Assembly: GCF_037975245.1 (NCBI RefSeq)
Contig: NC_092568.1
Span: forward strand, 17,253,001 to 17,317,000
Direction of reading: 5' to 3'
Source of the DNA: Apostichopus japonicus
Lineage: Eukaryota; Echinodermata; Holothuroidea; Aspidochirotida; Stichopodidae
Length of the DNA stretch: 64,000 bases
Positions 27,401 to 39,049 of the stretch are shown here, in pieces (within the stretch, counting starts at the first letter, position 1; every line of letters begins with the position of its first letter). A program made the translations under genes and the position numbers. The notes beneath the pieces were generated by a model. It had not been told where the DNA came from and made no database searches. It saw nothing but the letters and a program-made list of their open reading frames with translations.

Positions 27401-30400
27401 AGGTGTGGTACCAAATGTATTTCCAGTCTATCAACATGTTTTGTGATATTTGAAGATGAAGATTTTTCCATTTTATACCTATATTCACCTGATCAAACAT
27501 TTTCTCCCTCCTACCTTTATTACTCATGACAACTAAACTATGAAAAAAAAAAAAAAAAACATCATCTAATAACCCTGAAGTTGGAAGAAAAATTAACACT
27601 GACACTTGTATAAACCTGACAAACAATTAAATTACAAAGCAGTGAACCATTTTTTTTTTTCCTAACAAATGTTTTCGTCTTCAGTCTTTCCTAAATCGGA
27701 AGAGAACATATACATGCTAAAGACAGTACGAATCTACGATACAATTCTAGCTTGTTTCCAATGCAATGGCATATATTTGGAAAATGGAATATGATGGAAG
27801 CATATTAAATTTGTTATCTGGTTTCTAGTTAGATAATGATCTGCAAGTAGGAACCTGCTTTTCCTCTGTGCCTGCATGGCACAGTTTACTATAATGATAA
27901 CAGTGTTATTCTGCGATAACAGTTGATCACCAGGGGTACTACCAGTTCACCTAGTTACCTTTCTATTATATCTAGATACTGACAGGTCTGAACAGCAACC
28001 ATAAAGGGTCCAAAGGTCCTATTCTCTAATAAATTTAAAATTTTGAACTGTTCATTAGCGAGTGCACTGCGAGCAGATACACTGCTTGTTATTCTAACCA
28101 GAGAAGGAATGTGTATGTGTGTTGGATTGTACCCACTAGTGAAGTACAAAACAGACACTTCTAGTGAATATTAATATAGAGGTTACAGTTTGGTTCAAAA
28201 CCAGAAATACCCACAGTTTTTTTTTGATGTACTGAATAATAATTTCCAATAGTTGATGCACCTTTTCAGAGACAATGATGTGTGGTACAATGCCGTTATT
28301 GAGTTATTACAGTACTTACATCCACTGATGCTGTGTGTGTCACACAATTTCCATACAGCCTAAAGCAAACACACGATGTACAAACTGTTCTTGATGGTAA
28401 TACATTGTTACTTTCTTTAAAATATCATTTAAAGCATTGCATTTATCCTCATGAACACTAACACACATATACACAAAATAACACCTTTAATATAGGAACC
28501 TATGTAAGGACAGTTCATATTACTGCACCCATAGGGAGAGCGCGTGTTCTTTCCCTTTCAAACTTACTGGATAGTAGCAGCTACATGTGAAAAGTCTAAT
28601 TTCAATTTGCAATTACATCACAGCATCCTAAATTGAGACAGTCTTGATTTCAATGGTTCATTCATCATTCATGAATGCAAAATAGTATAAATGCTGAAAA
28701 CGGCCATAAAATAGTAACTTGAAAAGGACACTTATTACTCAAAGCAATTTACTAGTATCCAAAGTGTGGCACCAGTACCTAGCCATTGATTAACATAGAT
28801 CTAGAAAAGTATCACCTTTGCACTTCACTTATTCTGTACAATACATACACTATGTATGTGTGAAATATTTGTGGCTTCATGATTAAAAACGACTAACTGA
28901 TCAAACACTAACTTGAAAAGTTGTTTTTTTTTTACAAATTCCATACCCCCACCCCCTCAAAGTAACTCAAATTGAACTTTACTGTAAGAAAACAGTCAAG
29001 CAGGACAATTTTTACTGCTCTACTCATAATATTGAAACAAGTATCATACATGTATTATAGTATGCTACACACATTAACATGTGTACTAGAAAGTGTAAAA
29101 CTAATGGTTGAATTTTAACAAGCAAGATTTGGCAATTTAAGCCACAAGCATCCATAACTGTTTATACACTGACAATGGCTTCAACAGTGAATTCAAATTC
29201 TGTTTAACCCAATAGTGACTCCACGCTTCTGTGGCCTATAGCAGTGACATTGTTCACTGTGGAAACATTCCAGTTTGTTGGAATGTCTAATCTCAAGGAA
29301 TATTTAGTATAATAGTAGCAATAATAGAATAACAGAAAATAATAGGCAGACTTTGAGCACTGAACAAAGTACATTGCACTTTATACAGTTTAACTAAAAA
29401 CACTGTAGGACTGGCTGTGAGTTGTGTAATAAGTTATACAAAGTTGTGTTACTTGCATAAACTAGCCTAGAAAATACTTGGTACTGTCCAAGAGTAAACT
29501 ACAAGGACTTGTTGTTACAAACAATCACTTGTCTTGTGTAACCAAAAAAATCTAAGATCGTGCTGAGAGAATTCACAGAAACCCCAAAAATTAGAAAGTG
29601 TGTAATAATGAAAACCTTTTAAATGATAATTACAGTCAATTTTCAGTTCCGTGCCAACTATTTACAAACAATGTGCCATTTTCTTTTTATACTTGTTTCT
29701 TTCCCTCACACTAGGTATTTAAATGTCTGTTACAAACTGTGTGAAACTAATAAAACAGCAGCCTGAGTAAGTTCTGAAAACCAATTGTAAATTTTGCCAC
29801 TTGTCATCTTACAACGTAGCATTTTAATACATATATGGCTTCATTAAGAGGATTAAAAATATAACAAATCAATCTTGTCATTGTAGTTTTTAGGTGCAGT
29901 TGTGCTAAAAACACTGAAAGGGTAATACCAATTGATGTTGTTTTTAAGACCAGCAGAATAACCCTTGTTTTAATGGCTAATTTGCATATAAGATGTGGCT
30001 TTCTTATTGTTGGGCTATTTCTTTCAAAGTATAGTTATTTCTTTCATATCACTACTACTACTACTACCTGCTTACATTATGCTATAAATTGTCTGATTAT
30101 GAATTACTGTAAGCTTACCTGTCCTGCTGTATCACAAATCTGTAAACAGACTGGGTTGTCATCTACTTTGACATTGACTGTAATAAAAAATAAATAATAA
30201 CAGTGAATAAAATATAAAATCCAAAGTCCCATAAAACTTCAAAAAATGATGTGCAATGGAGAGGTAATATTATAATTCACATTGTTTACTTTCTTGCTTG
30301 GTATGTTTTGTTACAATCTTGACTATTCTAAGATGTCAAACTGATTCACACCAATGAAAAATGCTTTCTACATAGAAGTAGGCATATATATGCAAAAATA

Positions 30401-30923
30401 GTAAATTTATATTACTGCAATATATATAATTTTGGGACAAATTGGTTCAACTAGGCCTAGAGTTTCGCCTTTTTCATCTTGGAGCACTTTTCAGTGCTAG
30501 GAATAACATTAATTTGTAAATTACATCCCTAGTAATAACATAAAATGATAATTTTTCAAAGAAATTGTCCTTACCTGCATAGTTATCAAAAGCTGTGGGA
30601 ACGTACTGCTTCGGATATCCATTTGTTGTGTAACTGACCACTAAACTTGTTTTACCTATTGCACCATCACCGACCAGCACACATTTTAATTTTTCTGGTT
30701 TAACATAACTCAGTAAAGTCCATTCTTCTGGTTCATTTGAACCAGTTCGTACAATCCTGGGGTCGCTTGTAACGGCACCCCTTCTTTCTCCAATCGGTGA
30801 GGGGGGCTCTGATGCCGATGCTCTTGGCTGTACATCCGGAGGCATGCTGCCAAACTCGTCACTGGATTCACTGTGAATGGAATCAAAATTCTGCAATTCT
30901 CTTGTCAAACCAGTCAATACCAT
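23920..30923 (-). CDS. RHOU/RHOV-like: RhoU/RhoV-like atypical Rho GTPase (3 coding exons)
   Basis: The CDS is the complement of 23920-24429, 30119-30177 and 30575-30923, 918 nt coding for 305 aa. Visible motifs are the P-loop GDGAIGKTS (residues 85-93), switch-I Thr in YVPTAFDNY (T110), DTAGQ (132-136), VGTQSD in place of the usual TKxD (188-193) and ECSAL (231-235). The TQSDLR form, the [10 protein letters not shown] stretch and the absence of a C-terminal CAAX box are typical of RhoU/Wrch and RhoV/Chp, which are mostly GTP-bound signalling switches acting on PAK-type effectors, adhesion and the actin cytoskeleton. The N-terminal extension of about 75 residues contains a PPSP segment, as expected for the SH3-binding N-termini of this subfamily. 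The tail is basic (AKKKTKTRK) and ends with a CC pair (296-297) followed by eight more residues; the cysteines are the likely palmitoylation site. An in-frame TAA lies 12 nt upstream of the chosen ATG. Family membership is secure; the choice between RhoU and RhoV is not, and a single ancestral RhoU/V gene is likely. Confidence 0.95.
24430..30118 (-). other. Intron 2 of the RhoU/V-like gene (5.7 kb)
   Basis: Donor GTAAGC is at 30118 and acceptor TTAACAG ends at 24430. No nested gene is visible. Confidence 0.9.
30119..30177 (-). CDS. RHOU/RHOV-like: RhoU/V-like coding exon 2 (59 nt)
   Basis: This is a short internal exon with acceptor TTATTACAG|TC and donor GGACAG|GTAAGC. It codes for residues 117-136 and ends with the G3 motif DTAGQ. 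It joins in frame to both neighbours (phase 1 in, phase 0 out). Confidence 0.95.
30575..30923 (-). CDS. RHOU/RHOV-like: RhoU/V-like coding exon 1
   Basis: This exon codes for residues 1-116 plus the first base of codon 117. It carries the proline/serine-rich N-terminal extension, the P-loop and switch I. On the minus strand the donor reads TATGCAG|GTAAGG, phase 1. The reading frame stays open past the donor into the intron, so the splice site, not the ORF end, marks the exon boundary. Confidence 0.95.
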
Positions 30924-31410
30924 GGATAAAGTTTACCTTTGTTTCCGTTCGATTATGAAAATGTAGGTGAAAAAATATGTTTCGCTGTTACTTCTTTCTT
31001 GGTATTTTAGGATTCAAGTTTCCTCATCGATATGACACAAGAATATCCGGTCTGATGAATAATATATTAAATATCTAATGTTAGCTAATCGGAAACTCCA
31101 TGTAGACTATTAAAGCACAACTTGAAATCAGACAAATGAGCTAGGCCTTCGCTGATAATTGAAAGCCGGAACCTGGATGGATGCGGGCTAGCCAAACTTT
31201 CTACATACAGTCATGAAATAGTTGCTAACTTTCCAAATAAATGTACACGACTCCGGTAAACTTGGTAGTAAAATAGACAAGATAAGTTATGTCCATGCAG
31301 GGTTGTTGTGAAAGAATTGTGACTAATCCTGTTTAAATTGACTGTACAGGAACATGAACGTAGTTTCATGCCGAAGGTTAGAATAAATGACTATGTACGC
31401 GACACGCTTG

Positions 31411-31418
31411 CTTATATA
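31411..31418 (-). promoter_or_regulatory. Possible TATA box of the RhoU/V-like gene
   Basis: The minus strand reads TATATAAG about 490 bp upstream of the start codon. A transcription start about 30 bp further on would give a 5' UTR of about 460 nt. AT-rich DNA makes chance matches common, so confidence is low. Confidence 0.25.
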
Positions 31419-31561
31419 GTGAGTGTGAATGCGCTGCAGGCAGCTAGCAGACAGCATGTGCCACTGTAGTAATTGTAGTGTAGGGCAGATTGACTTATCA
31501 TACGTACATATTGGTAACTAGGGGTATTACCAGACTGGACCGGTTAGAGTATCAGCTGTCA

Positions 31562-31569
31562 TGACGTCA
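31562..31569. promoter_or_regulatory. Perfect CRE palindrome TGACGTCA
   Basis: This full-length cAMP-response/ATF consensus lies about 640 bp upstream of the RhoU/V-like start codon, inside the plausible promoter. CpG-containing octamers are rare in AT-rich DNA, which gives the match some weight. Function is inferred only. Confidence 0.4.
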
Positions 31570-31949
31570 TTTCAAAACGCGCTGTCTGTGCTTCTTGCAT
31601 GAGACATAGCAGATATTATTTGTATTTGCGGGTTATAGGGAGGAGAGAGGACCATTGTAATTGTCCTGTTGTTCACTTTTATTTGGGTGGAACAGATGAT
31701 GAGTAAGTCCTTAAAAATACCACGAGAAAACTATGCGACATGAGATCAGTGTTTAATGAGATGATTAATGAACGAACTACTTTTCAAGAATAAAAGCTAA
31801 TACTTGTGGAAGAAGTAGCGAAGGAAAGAACAATTGTGAACTTGGTTGGGAAAAGTGTGAACAGTGACGGCTCTGACGTAGTGGCTAATGATCGGTGAAC
31901 AGAGGAGGCATTAATGGGGTCCAAGAGTTGAAGGATGCATGAGTAATAA

Positions 31950-32375
31950 TTGGTCTCGTTCTTAAATCAACATATGAGCAACGTTGGCTATGATAGGGGG
32001 AAATCTTCTCACCCACATATTTTCAACAGGTCTTTACTATTTACCTGTCTTGCCTTTATATATTGTAGTCTTAATCGTTACTACTATGTTATGTGTTTCC
32101 ATACCTTGTTTTACATTTCTTTCATTCTTATACCAGTCTTCACTTCTATTTGCTTAGGTTATTTATATATCTACCCGTACTTAAAGTTTACCAAATTGGA
32201 ATTAATTTCATTAAGACAACAACAAAATAATAAAGAAGAAGAGCGGCATTTGCAAAGTCAAGGAATCAAGAGAAATGGTAACCCTTATCAGCTACTTGCC
32301 ATCATATTTATTGTTGCTGTGTTCTCTGTGCTGTATTCACACATACTAGATTATTATTTGCTGTATTGGCCCTAA
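31950..32375 (+). other. 141-codon open frame with two hydrophobic segments (unproven)
   Basis: It runs from ATG to TAA without splice evidence. The translation has a long hydrophobic N-terminal half (LLFTCLAFIYC, FYISFILIPVF), a polar middle (RQQQNNKEEERH) and a C-terminal hydrophobic helix (LLAIIFIVAVFSVLY). This layout could be a small two- or three-pass membrane protein. It could equally be chance in AT-rich DNA, where T-rich codons give Phe, Leu and Ile. No family is recognised and the start context is weak. It lies about 1 kb from the RhoU/V-like promoter, pointing away from it. Confidence 0.25.
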
Positions 32376-35300
32376 TGAGCGAATTCGGCTTTAGTTATTG
32401 CAACTCTGCGCATCCCCTGTATATTGGAGAAAGTGTTACATGTCAGTGGCAAACCCATTCTTTCTAGTATTCATTATCACGTACACCCGAGTTAGGCTGT
32501 AGTCATGAATTCAGTAGTACATCAGGATTCTACTAGGGTCGTGTTGAGCAATATAAAAGTGGCCCTCCGAATAGATGGCGCTATATCATTACTTGACATA
32601 TTGTAGCACCATATCAGCGCTTATGGCTCGTGCATATATAATCAGTTAATAAAATACGAGGCGGGGGGAGGGGGGGGGGAGAGACAACAAATTCGACACT
32701 TATATTCGCGACACACAGCTTTAGAGTTCAAGAATAGAAGAGTGTTAACGGGAGGTAGGGGTAACGGGAAGGGGACATGGGAGGGGGACGTGCGAGCTAA
32801 GGCCTATATTGAACGTCGATATGAGTAGATAGCACATTTTGTAATTGTATATAGTGTAGACGGTATCGGGTAGTGATAAGTATATACAATTATGCATACA
32901 CCTACGGCAGTTGGAATAATACAATGCAATTAAGAAATAAAGACATAGGGGGAGAAAGCCTGACGATGGTACGATATATGAACTATTGATTAAACACGGT
33001 TCGAATGAACCATTATAGCTTATTCTCTCCTCTCCACATGGGTCCTCATAATGGTCCAAATATTGCGGATTACATTGTGCTATCACTAGCATGGGTTTCG
33101 CAGAGCAAATGAAAACAGCACAAAGGGCAGTGAGCACAATAATAAGATATTCTTGTATGCTTCACGACAGCAATGACACGTGATTAAATATTTATACTGT
33201 GTAATATTAAATGCTTGTGCTACATACATGCATGATTTCCTTGTGTTCACGTTAATAATATGATGATAACTACCATAATATCTCCACACAAGGGGCGTAA
33301 CCACAATTATTTTGGTATTGGATAGGGAGGGGGTGTCCCCACCCCTTTGGGAAATGTTGGTAAAATAGATGGTGCTGAAATTTAGAATCAATGGTGAAAT
33401 ATTTTGGACTGCTTAGGTTGTACCTCATAAATATTATATGTAAATATGTGTACACTAGGCCTTTGTTGGTTTGTTTGCCAGTCGGGCGGGGGGGGGGGGG
33501 GTGGGCTGAGCTCTACCTAATTTTATTCTGGGGGGAGTAAAGCCCTCCCCTCTCCCATAAGTATACATGGTGAGCCCTGGGCCACACCTTATTGGATGTA
33601 CCGATATTTTGGCCATGAGTTAGCGACCCAAGGATTCCTGAATTTGAATATAGCAAATCGAAGTAACTTCAGCCTTCATGTCAACAATCAAAGACCCCCA
33701 AAACAGTCGATAAGCATTATTTGAAATTACACTGGATCGAACAAGAAACTTCTTTGGCAGCACGTCGAAGGAACTTCGAGCGCGATGAATTATTGATTAT
33801 GAACGCGCACGAGCCACGTGTTTTACCCGCGGCATGACTTGAAAAATAAATAACATGATAAGACATATCACAGAAAGACAGACAGACAGACATTTACAAC
33901 CTTTCTTTGTCCTCGAGTTACAGTAAAGTAACCTACATATAGTCCTATAGACATATCGACGATGAGAAAAAGTGAAGGACACTTGAATCATAAACTCACT
34001 TCTCTCTTGAACGCTGTATTTACTTTTGTAAACCAGGTGGCAAACCGGGTCCAGACTTCCAATTGGGAGGAGAGGGGCCTGAGGGTGGAGGGGGAGGGGG
34101 GTTAGATAAGACGAATAAACAACTATGTATGCAAAGTTGAATCTATATATATCAAAGAAGAGAATTGCAATTTTAAACAAACTGCAAGAACGAAACAGAA
34201 GAGACTAGACCAGACATGAAATACTACCACATATTATATGCTACCTTCAAAACCCATAAGAAACGCGTACCGCATATTATAGATACGACTCGGTATACTT
34301 CGTAGTCTTTCATATCATGTAGTACACAATAGGCTATACATATGAGCCCCACTTCATAGTAAACTTTTAAGAAAACAGAAGAATACCAAAAGGTTTGGAT
34401 TACAAATGAAAAGGCAGATTATATGCTTTTGAATTGCGGCATTAACATAAAAAAAATCTTATATGTCTTGAATCCAGCGGCGACTCCGTTAACACATATA
34501 AAGGCGACTAGATCTGATATCCTTCATTTTAAAGTATAACTTAAAAGTGTCTCTGTAGCTATACCAGCCACGTAAAAGTATAGGGTGTGGCTAAAGCGTG
34601 AGTCACATGTACCGCAAGTGCAGTGAAGTAAATCATTTAAAACAATATATACCAAGAAACTTCATATGTACAGCCGATTATCATACAAAAGTCTGTACTC
34701 TTGGAATTAAAAACAAGTCGTGAACCTGCGTCACTTTTAAATATTTTCGAAGAATTGTCGGCGTCCCTGATGAATCACAAAACATCGAAGAAAGTAGGCT
34801 ACATTCTTGCTATAATGAAGACGTGTTTATGTGAAATCCTATAAAGACCCCGGATTGCAAATTCCGAAATCCGGTTCTTTGCGGTTTATGTCTAGGAGAG
34901 GTGGGGGAGAAGGCCATGACATCACACATGTGGCAACAACTTACTCCAACACCACCCAGCCAACAGGTCCCTGATCCAAAGCTTTATATCGGCAATTTGT
35001 CACCAGGGAGTGGCTCCCAGTTGGCACTATCCATGTGGTGGTATTCAACGTTCTGCGTCATAAACATGTCACACTCGTATACAGCAACCACATCCGTGAT
35101 CGCTATATATAATTGCGGCACTGAAGACACTTTGAAAAATGTGTATTTAATGGTGAAACCTGTGTTATGACTAGTACGCCGAAGGATTGTTACTGTTGTT
35201 ACACCAAATCCGTTTCTAAAGAACGTAACTAAAAAAAGATTATATGTTCCTTCCTAGAATATGAGAAAAAAATACATACGTTGTCGGGGATGTAAACCTG

Positions 35301-35640
35301 TTATTATTATTGTTAGAAATTACTTGTGATTCATCAAGTCTTGTCGAATGAAAACATCACTTTTAATGTCGACTATACTGTCGCCGTCAGTGACGGGAAC
35401 AACCCCTAGCCACTCCCCATATGACGCACATGCACATGTACTGGCAAGCTCACACGCAACATTACAGATGAGCGGACACTACCATCAGGCCGAGTCTCGG
35501 TCCCTGGGTTGGGTAATTCCCTTTAGCAAACACTATCATTCTTAAATGTTATTTCATTCATTTATTTATTTGAAGAAGGCATTTTCACGTTACTTATTTG
35601 TGTCAGTGTGCGTGGGACATGCTGCCTTTACTATTATATT
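32376..35640. other. Intergenic, no gene seen
   Basis: Contains G-runs near 32660 and 33487 and a fragment with CAAGGGGCGTAACC and GGGTGTCCCCACCCC (33291-33350), possibly a truncated hAT-like element. No coding exon could be supported. Confidence 0.5.
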
Positions 35641-35677
35641 ATCGTGGTGAGGAATGTGGTGGTGGTGGGGGGGGGGG

Positions 35678-36044
35678 CATAGGCGTAGGAGCCCAATCTG
35701 ATTGGGGGGGGGCTGTAACGACTTGCCCAGAAAATTTACCAAAAGTTTTCGCGCGCTCCGCGCGCGTTCAACTTAAATTTGCATATCATATAGGCATGCA
35801 TCGATTATAGCATCGCATGCCAATAACTTACAATCATTTTCCGTCATATTACCCTTCCATATTAGTCATAATTATTGGGGAAGTTATTACAATAATAATG
35901 AAAATAAAAATAAGTTTAACCATTGAAAAACACATTGCAAATTATTTTTCTTTCAGTAGGTGCCCGAAAAATTCCCAGCATATTGCACGAATTGTCACAA
36001 AAATTTTGGTTGGGGGGCTGCAGCCCCCCCCTCCTACGCCTATG
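35678..36044. mobile_element. hAT-like MITE, CATAGGCGTAGGAG family (copy 2)
   Basis: It has the same termini and largely the same interior as the element at 14498, but with only one copy of the internal module. The target site is a G-run, so the duplication cannot be scored. It ends about 420 bp upstream of the start codon at 36467. Confidence 0.8.
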
Positions 36045-36466
36045 GGGGAGGTGCCAGTGTCACGTGAACAATTTTGAGGGATGGCGAAGGCAATTAGAAG
36101 AGTTATGATGCGTTACGTTGTAATGAGTAATGCCATTATGACACCCGTGCACGGTGCACTTATAGGTGACGCATTTGCCCTATTAGGCCGGGATGCAAGG
36201 CCCCAAAAGTCGACTTCTTGTGACCTCCATCAGACAACTACCTTATATGCTCAGATATTATGTAGAAATATTATAGAGTCTTGTCTCAAACTCGTCAAGC
36301 GTAAAAGTTGCGCATTTTATAGTAATTTGAAAAAAACCGAGAAAAATATTTATTTTTTCACCATGATTGTAAGCCAACCAGCTTGCGCGTTTCACCCACA
36401 TTTGGAAGGGGGAATCCTCTCTTGACCAATCGCAACGCTCATTGCATTTCACCTTCACTGTACAAG

Positions 36467-36708
36467 ATGGACGCGTACACGTCGTCATCAATGTCATCGG
36501 AAGCTGATGATTCTGAGGGAAAAACTTCGTCTCACTGTTTCATGCATGTAATCGAAACCCATGGAAGAGTTATTCCCTTTTCAGAGAAAAGCTTCAACAA
36601 GTTTTTAGAGTGTTCCACCCTATGGAAAGTGTTAGAGAATCGTCCGGAAAGTGTCATCGCAACCACAGCAGACGGACTTCAATTTGACGATGTATGCACA
36701 ACAACAAG
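36467..36708 (+). CDS. Uncharacterised gene, coding exon 1
   Basis: This exon codes for residues 1-80 plus two bases of codon 81. An upstream in-frame ATG at 36383 would add 28 residues, but the ATG at 36467 has the better context and follows a CCAAT box. The donor AG|GTAGG lies just before an in-frame TAG. Confidence 0.75.
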
Positions 36709-38058
36709 GTAGGCTAGTAAAAGTAGTATGGGCATGGCATGGGGTATGAATGTCTAGATGTGAAATTTATTGTTTTACTGCAATTTAGGTGTCATAAGTT
36801 GTATCGTAATTGCAAATTGCATATTAAAATTATTAATATTATGGGGATTTATGACTCTATGACTATGAGTATGAGTAAAATATAAATTATAAATATACAT
36901 CTAATGAATAATGTCAGACTCCGACAATAGTGAGTCAATCAATGATTGAATGTTCACTTCCTACACAAAAAGTAGGTCTAACTCTAACTCTAAGGTCTAG
37001 ATCTCTCCTGATATGGTTATGTGTGGCTGCCAGCTGTGCAGAAGTACTTGGTAGAGCAGTAGTAGTAGTAGTAGTACTACTACTACTACTAGTCTACTAT
37101 ATATATAGTAAAAGTATGCTGATTGTTTTCAATTCATGTTGAATGATGTTGACTTTATCAACTTTTGTCTTGAAGGATTTTTCTCTTTTTGACTTTGATT
37201 TAAAGTAACACAATATTATAACAGAGCCAACATTGTATGATTGTGTAACTTGTAAGCTTAAGTTAAGTTAAGCAAGGAAATTTGAGTTTTTGAAGTCTTG
37301 ATCTATTCTTATCTCGTACTTAAAAAGGTAAGGTAGTCGGTGCTCAAGACGAATGAGGAGGGCATAACATAACGGAAAATATATTTCAGTAGAAAATTGG
37401 TATGGTAATCTTGATAGGGATTTCAAATTAGAGCTGCTCATAAGCACAGTATTGTTAATGCTTAATGGAAAAAATTATTCATTGATGTGTCCTGATTATT
37501 TACATAGAAAACGACAAGGGAGGGCAGGATACCACGTAGATTGCTACCGGCACTTCTGTAATCTCACTTCCATCAGGCAAGCCAAGGACAAGGCGAAGAA
37601 AGCACAGATATCGAAAGGTAATATTTTTGGTATACATCTTATAGCACAGCTTATTTTACTTTGTAAAATTGTTCATATTATGTTACTTCATTCCTATTAA
37701 ATTGAAAGTTACATTTATTTATGATATAAAGATTACACCATGGAGCACAGCTGTTAATATTATTTAACAGCAGCAAATGTAACTAGTGGTCATAAGTTTA
37801 ACAATGATAACAAATTGCAAAAAATATATTTTCTATGCTTTAGTATTCTTTGGATGTAAAATACAGGGTATCAGTTGAATGATGTTCATTTGAAATAAAT
37901 ATAGTGTCTCTGTATATTTCAGTATTGAGGCAAAGCTTTGTACTTTTTCTACCTTCACAGAAGCTGATGAAGACTTGGCAGCAAGGAACCTGCAGGAGAC
38001 GTCAGATGTGTGGGTTGAGCCAGAGCCAAAGCGTCTGTTACAACATTTGGATTCTTAA
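36467..38058 (+). CDS. Uncharacterised three-exon gene, 149 aa
   Basis: The exons are 36467-36708, 37508-37617 and 37961-38058, 450 nt in total. Donors read ACAAG|GTAGG and GAAAG|GTAAT, acceptors TTTACATAG and CCTTCACAG, and phases 2 and 1 agree. The start has an A at -3 and a G at +4, and a CCAAT box lies about 40 bp upstream (36426). The N-terminus is acidic and Ser-rich; residues 34-55 contain GRVIPFSEKSFNKFL; residues 82-117 are basic with GYHVDCYRHFC, then a Lys/Ala-rich probable helix; the C-terminus is acidic. No membrane segment is visible. The pairing of an 'IPF-E-F-KFLEC' block with a 'GYH-DCYR-F' block resembles the N-terminal part of large uncharacterised protein families that I recall as expanded in cnidarians and echinoderms. 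In those families the protein usually continues much further. No function is assigned. Confidence 0.75.
37058..37093. repeat. (AGT)6(ACT)6 palindromic microsatellite
   Basis: AGT repeats switch to ACT repeats at a central GTAC, giving 18-bp arms with one mismatch. It lies in intron 1 of the uncharacterised gene. Confidence 0.9.
37508..37617 (+). CDS. Uncharacterised gene, coding exon 2
   Basis: This exon codes for residues 82-117, the basic GYHVDCYRHFC block and the Lys/Ala-rich helix. The acceptor follows GATTATTTACATAG; the donor is CGAAAG|GTAATA. Confidence 0.75.
37961..38058 (+). CDS. Uncharacterised gene, coding exon 3 with stop
   Basis: A strong pyrimidine tract (TACTTTTTCTACCTTCACAG) precedes this exon. 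It codes for the acidic C-terminus from residue 118 and ends in TAA. The frame enters in phase 1 and matches exon 2. Confidence 0.72.
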
Positions 38059-38084
38059 TGTCACTCCACCCACAATTTGAGCTG

Positions 38085-38985
38085 TATAAACACTCATATA
38101 TCATATTCATGTATAAACATTACTTGGGATGTACATTGTAGTGCAAAAATAGTATGTCACTTTTCCAATAGCTTGTGGAGGTTAAAGGGAATTCTTTTAT
38201 TTCGAGCTTTATTAACAGAACTTGTTTAATATTCAAGTATCAATAGTATGTCACTTGGTAGAGAATTCTTATATTTCGAGTTGTATAAACAGAACATCAA
38301 TTCACTTGTTTTATATTTATGTTTCAAAATCACTTGCGATGCACTGCAAGAATAGTATGTCACTTGGTAGAGAATTCTTATATTTCGAGGTGTGTTAACA
38401 GAAAACCAATTCACTTGTTTTATATTTATGTTTCAAGATCACTTGCGATGTAGGCAGCAAGAATAGTTTGTCATTTTTCTAACGACTTGTAGAAGTGATC
38501 ACAGATAAACGTTTTTTACAGTGCTCATTTAGAACTGAATGTTGGAATGTTCTGTCCTCAAACCTCAGCCATGAAGAAAAGTTGAAAACGTAAAAGCAAT
38601 AACTACATGCATTTCTTATGTGCCATATATGCAAGTTATGATAACAGTAATGTTATCAGTATTATACAATTTGTAGAAGTGATAGAGAATTCGTATAGAT
38701 GTATTTTGTGCCGTAGTAACAGAACACTATTTCACTTGTTTTATATTCATGTATCAAAATCATGTTCGATGTACTGCAAGAATAGTTTGTCAATTTTCTT
38801 GAGACTTGTAGAGAAATGGTACCCTTTTTACAGTGCTTGTTTAGAAATGAAAGTTGGAATGTTATGTCCTCAAACCTCAGCCATGAAGAAAAGCTGAAAA
38901 CGTAAAAACAATAACTACATGCATTTCTTATGTGTCATATGTGCAAGTTATGATAACACTAATGTTATCAATATTATACAGTTTG
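38085..38985 (+). repeat. Local duplication cluster (about 110-bp and 315-bp units)
   Basis: A unit of roughly 110 bp with AATAGTATGTCACTTGGTAG and TTCACTTGTTTTATATT recurs several times between 38130 and 38460. A larger unit (GCAAGAATAGTTTGTCA through TGATAACAG/CTAATGTTATCA) occurs at about 38458-38680 and again at about 38777-38985. It lies directly downstream of the stop codon at 38058 and may be part of that gene's 3' UTR. Confidence 0.85.
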
Positions 38986-39049
38986 ATGATGCTTTTGTAC
39001 TTGTTTGGATACTTTTTGTAATTCAGTCAAAATTATTTGTCTGCGATGT

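Noticed and set aside
33291-33560. Another complete hAT-like element
   Set aside because: One end-like motif (CAAGGGGCGTAACC) is present, but no matching inverted end or 8-bp duplication was found.
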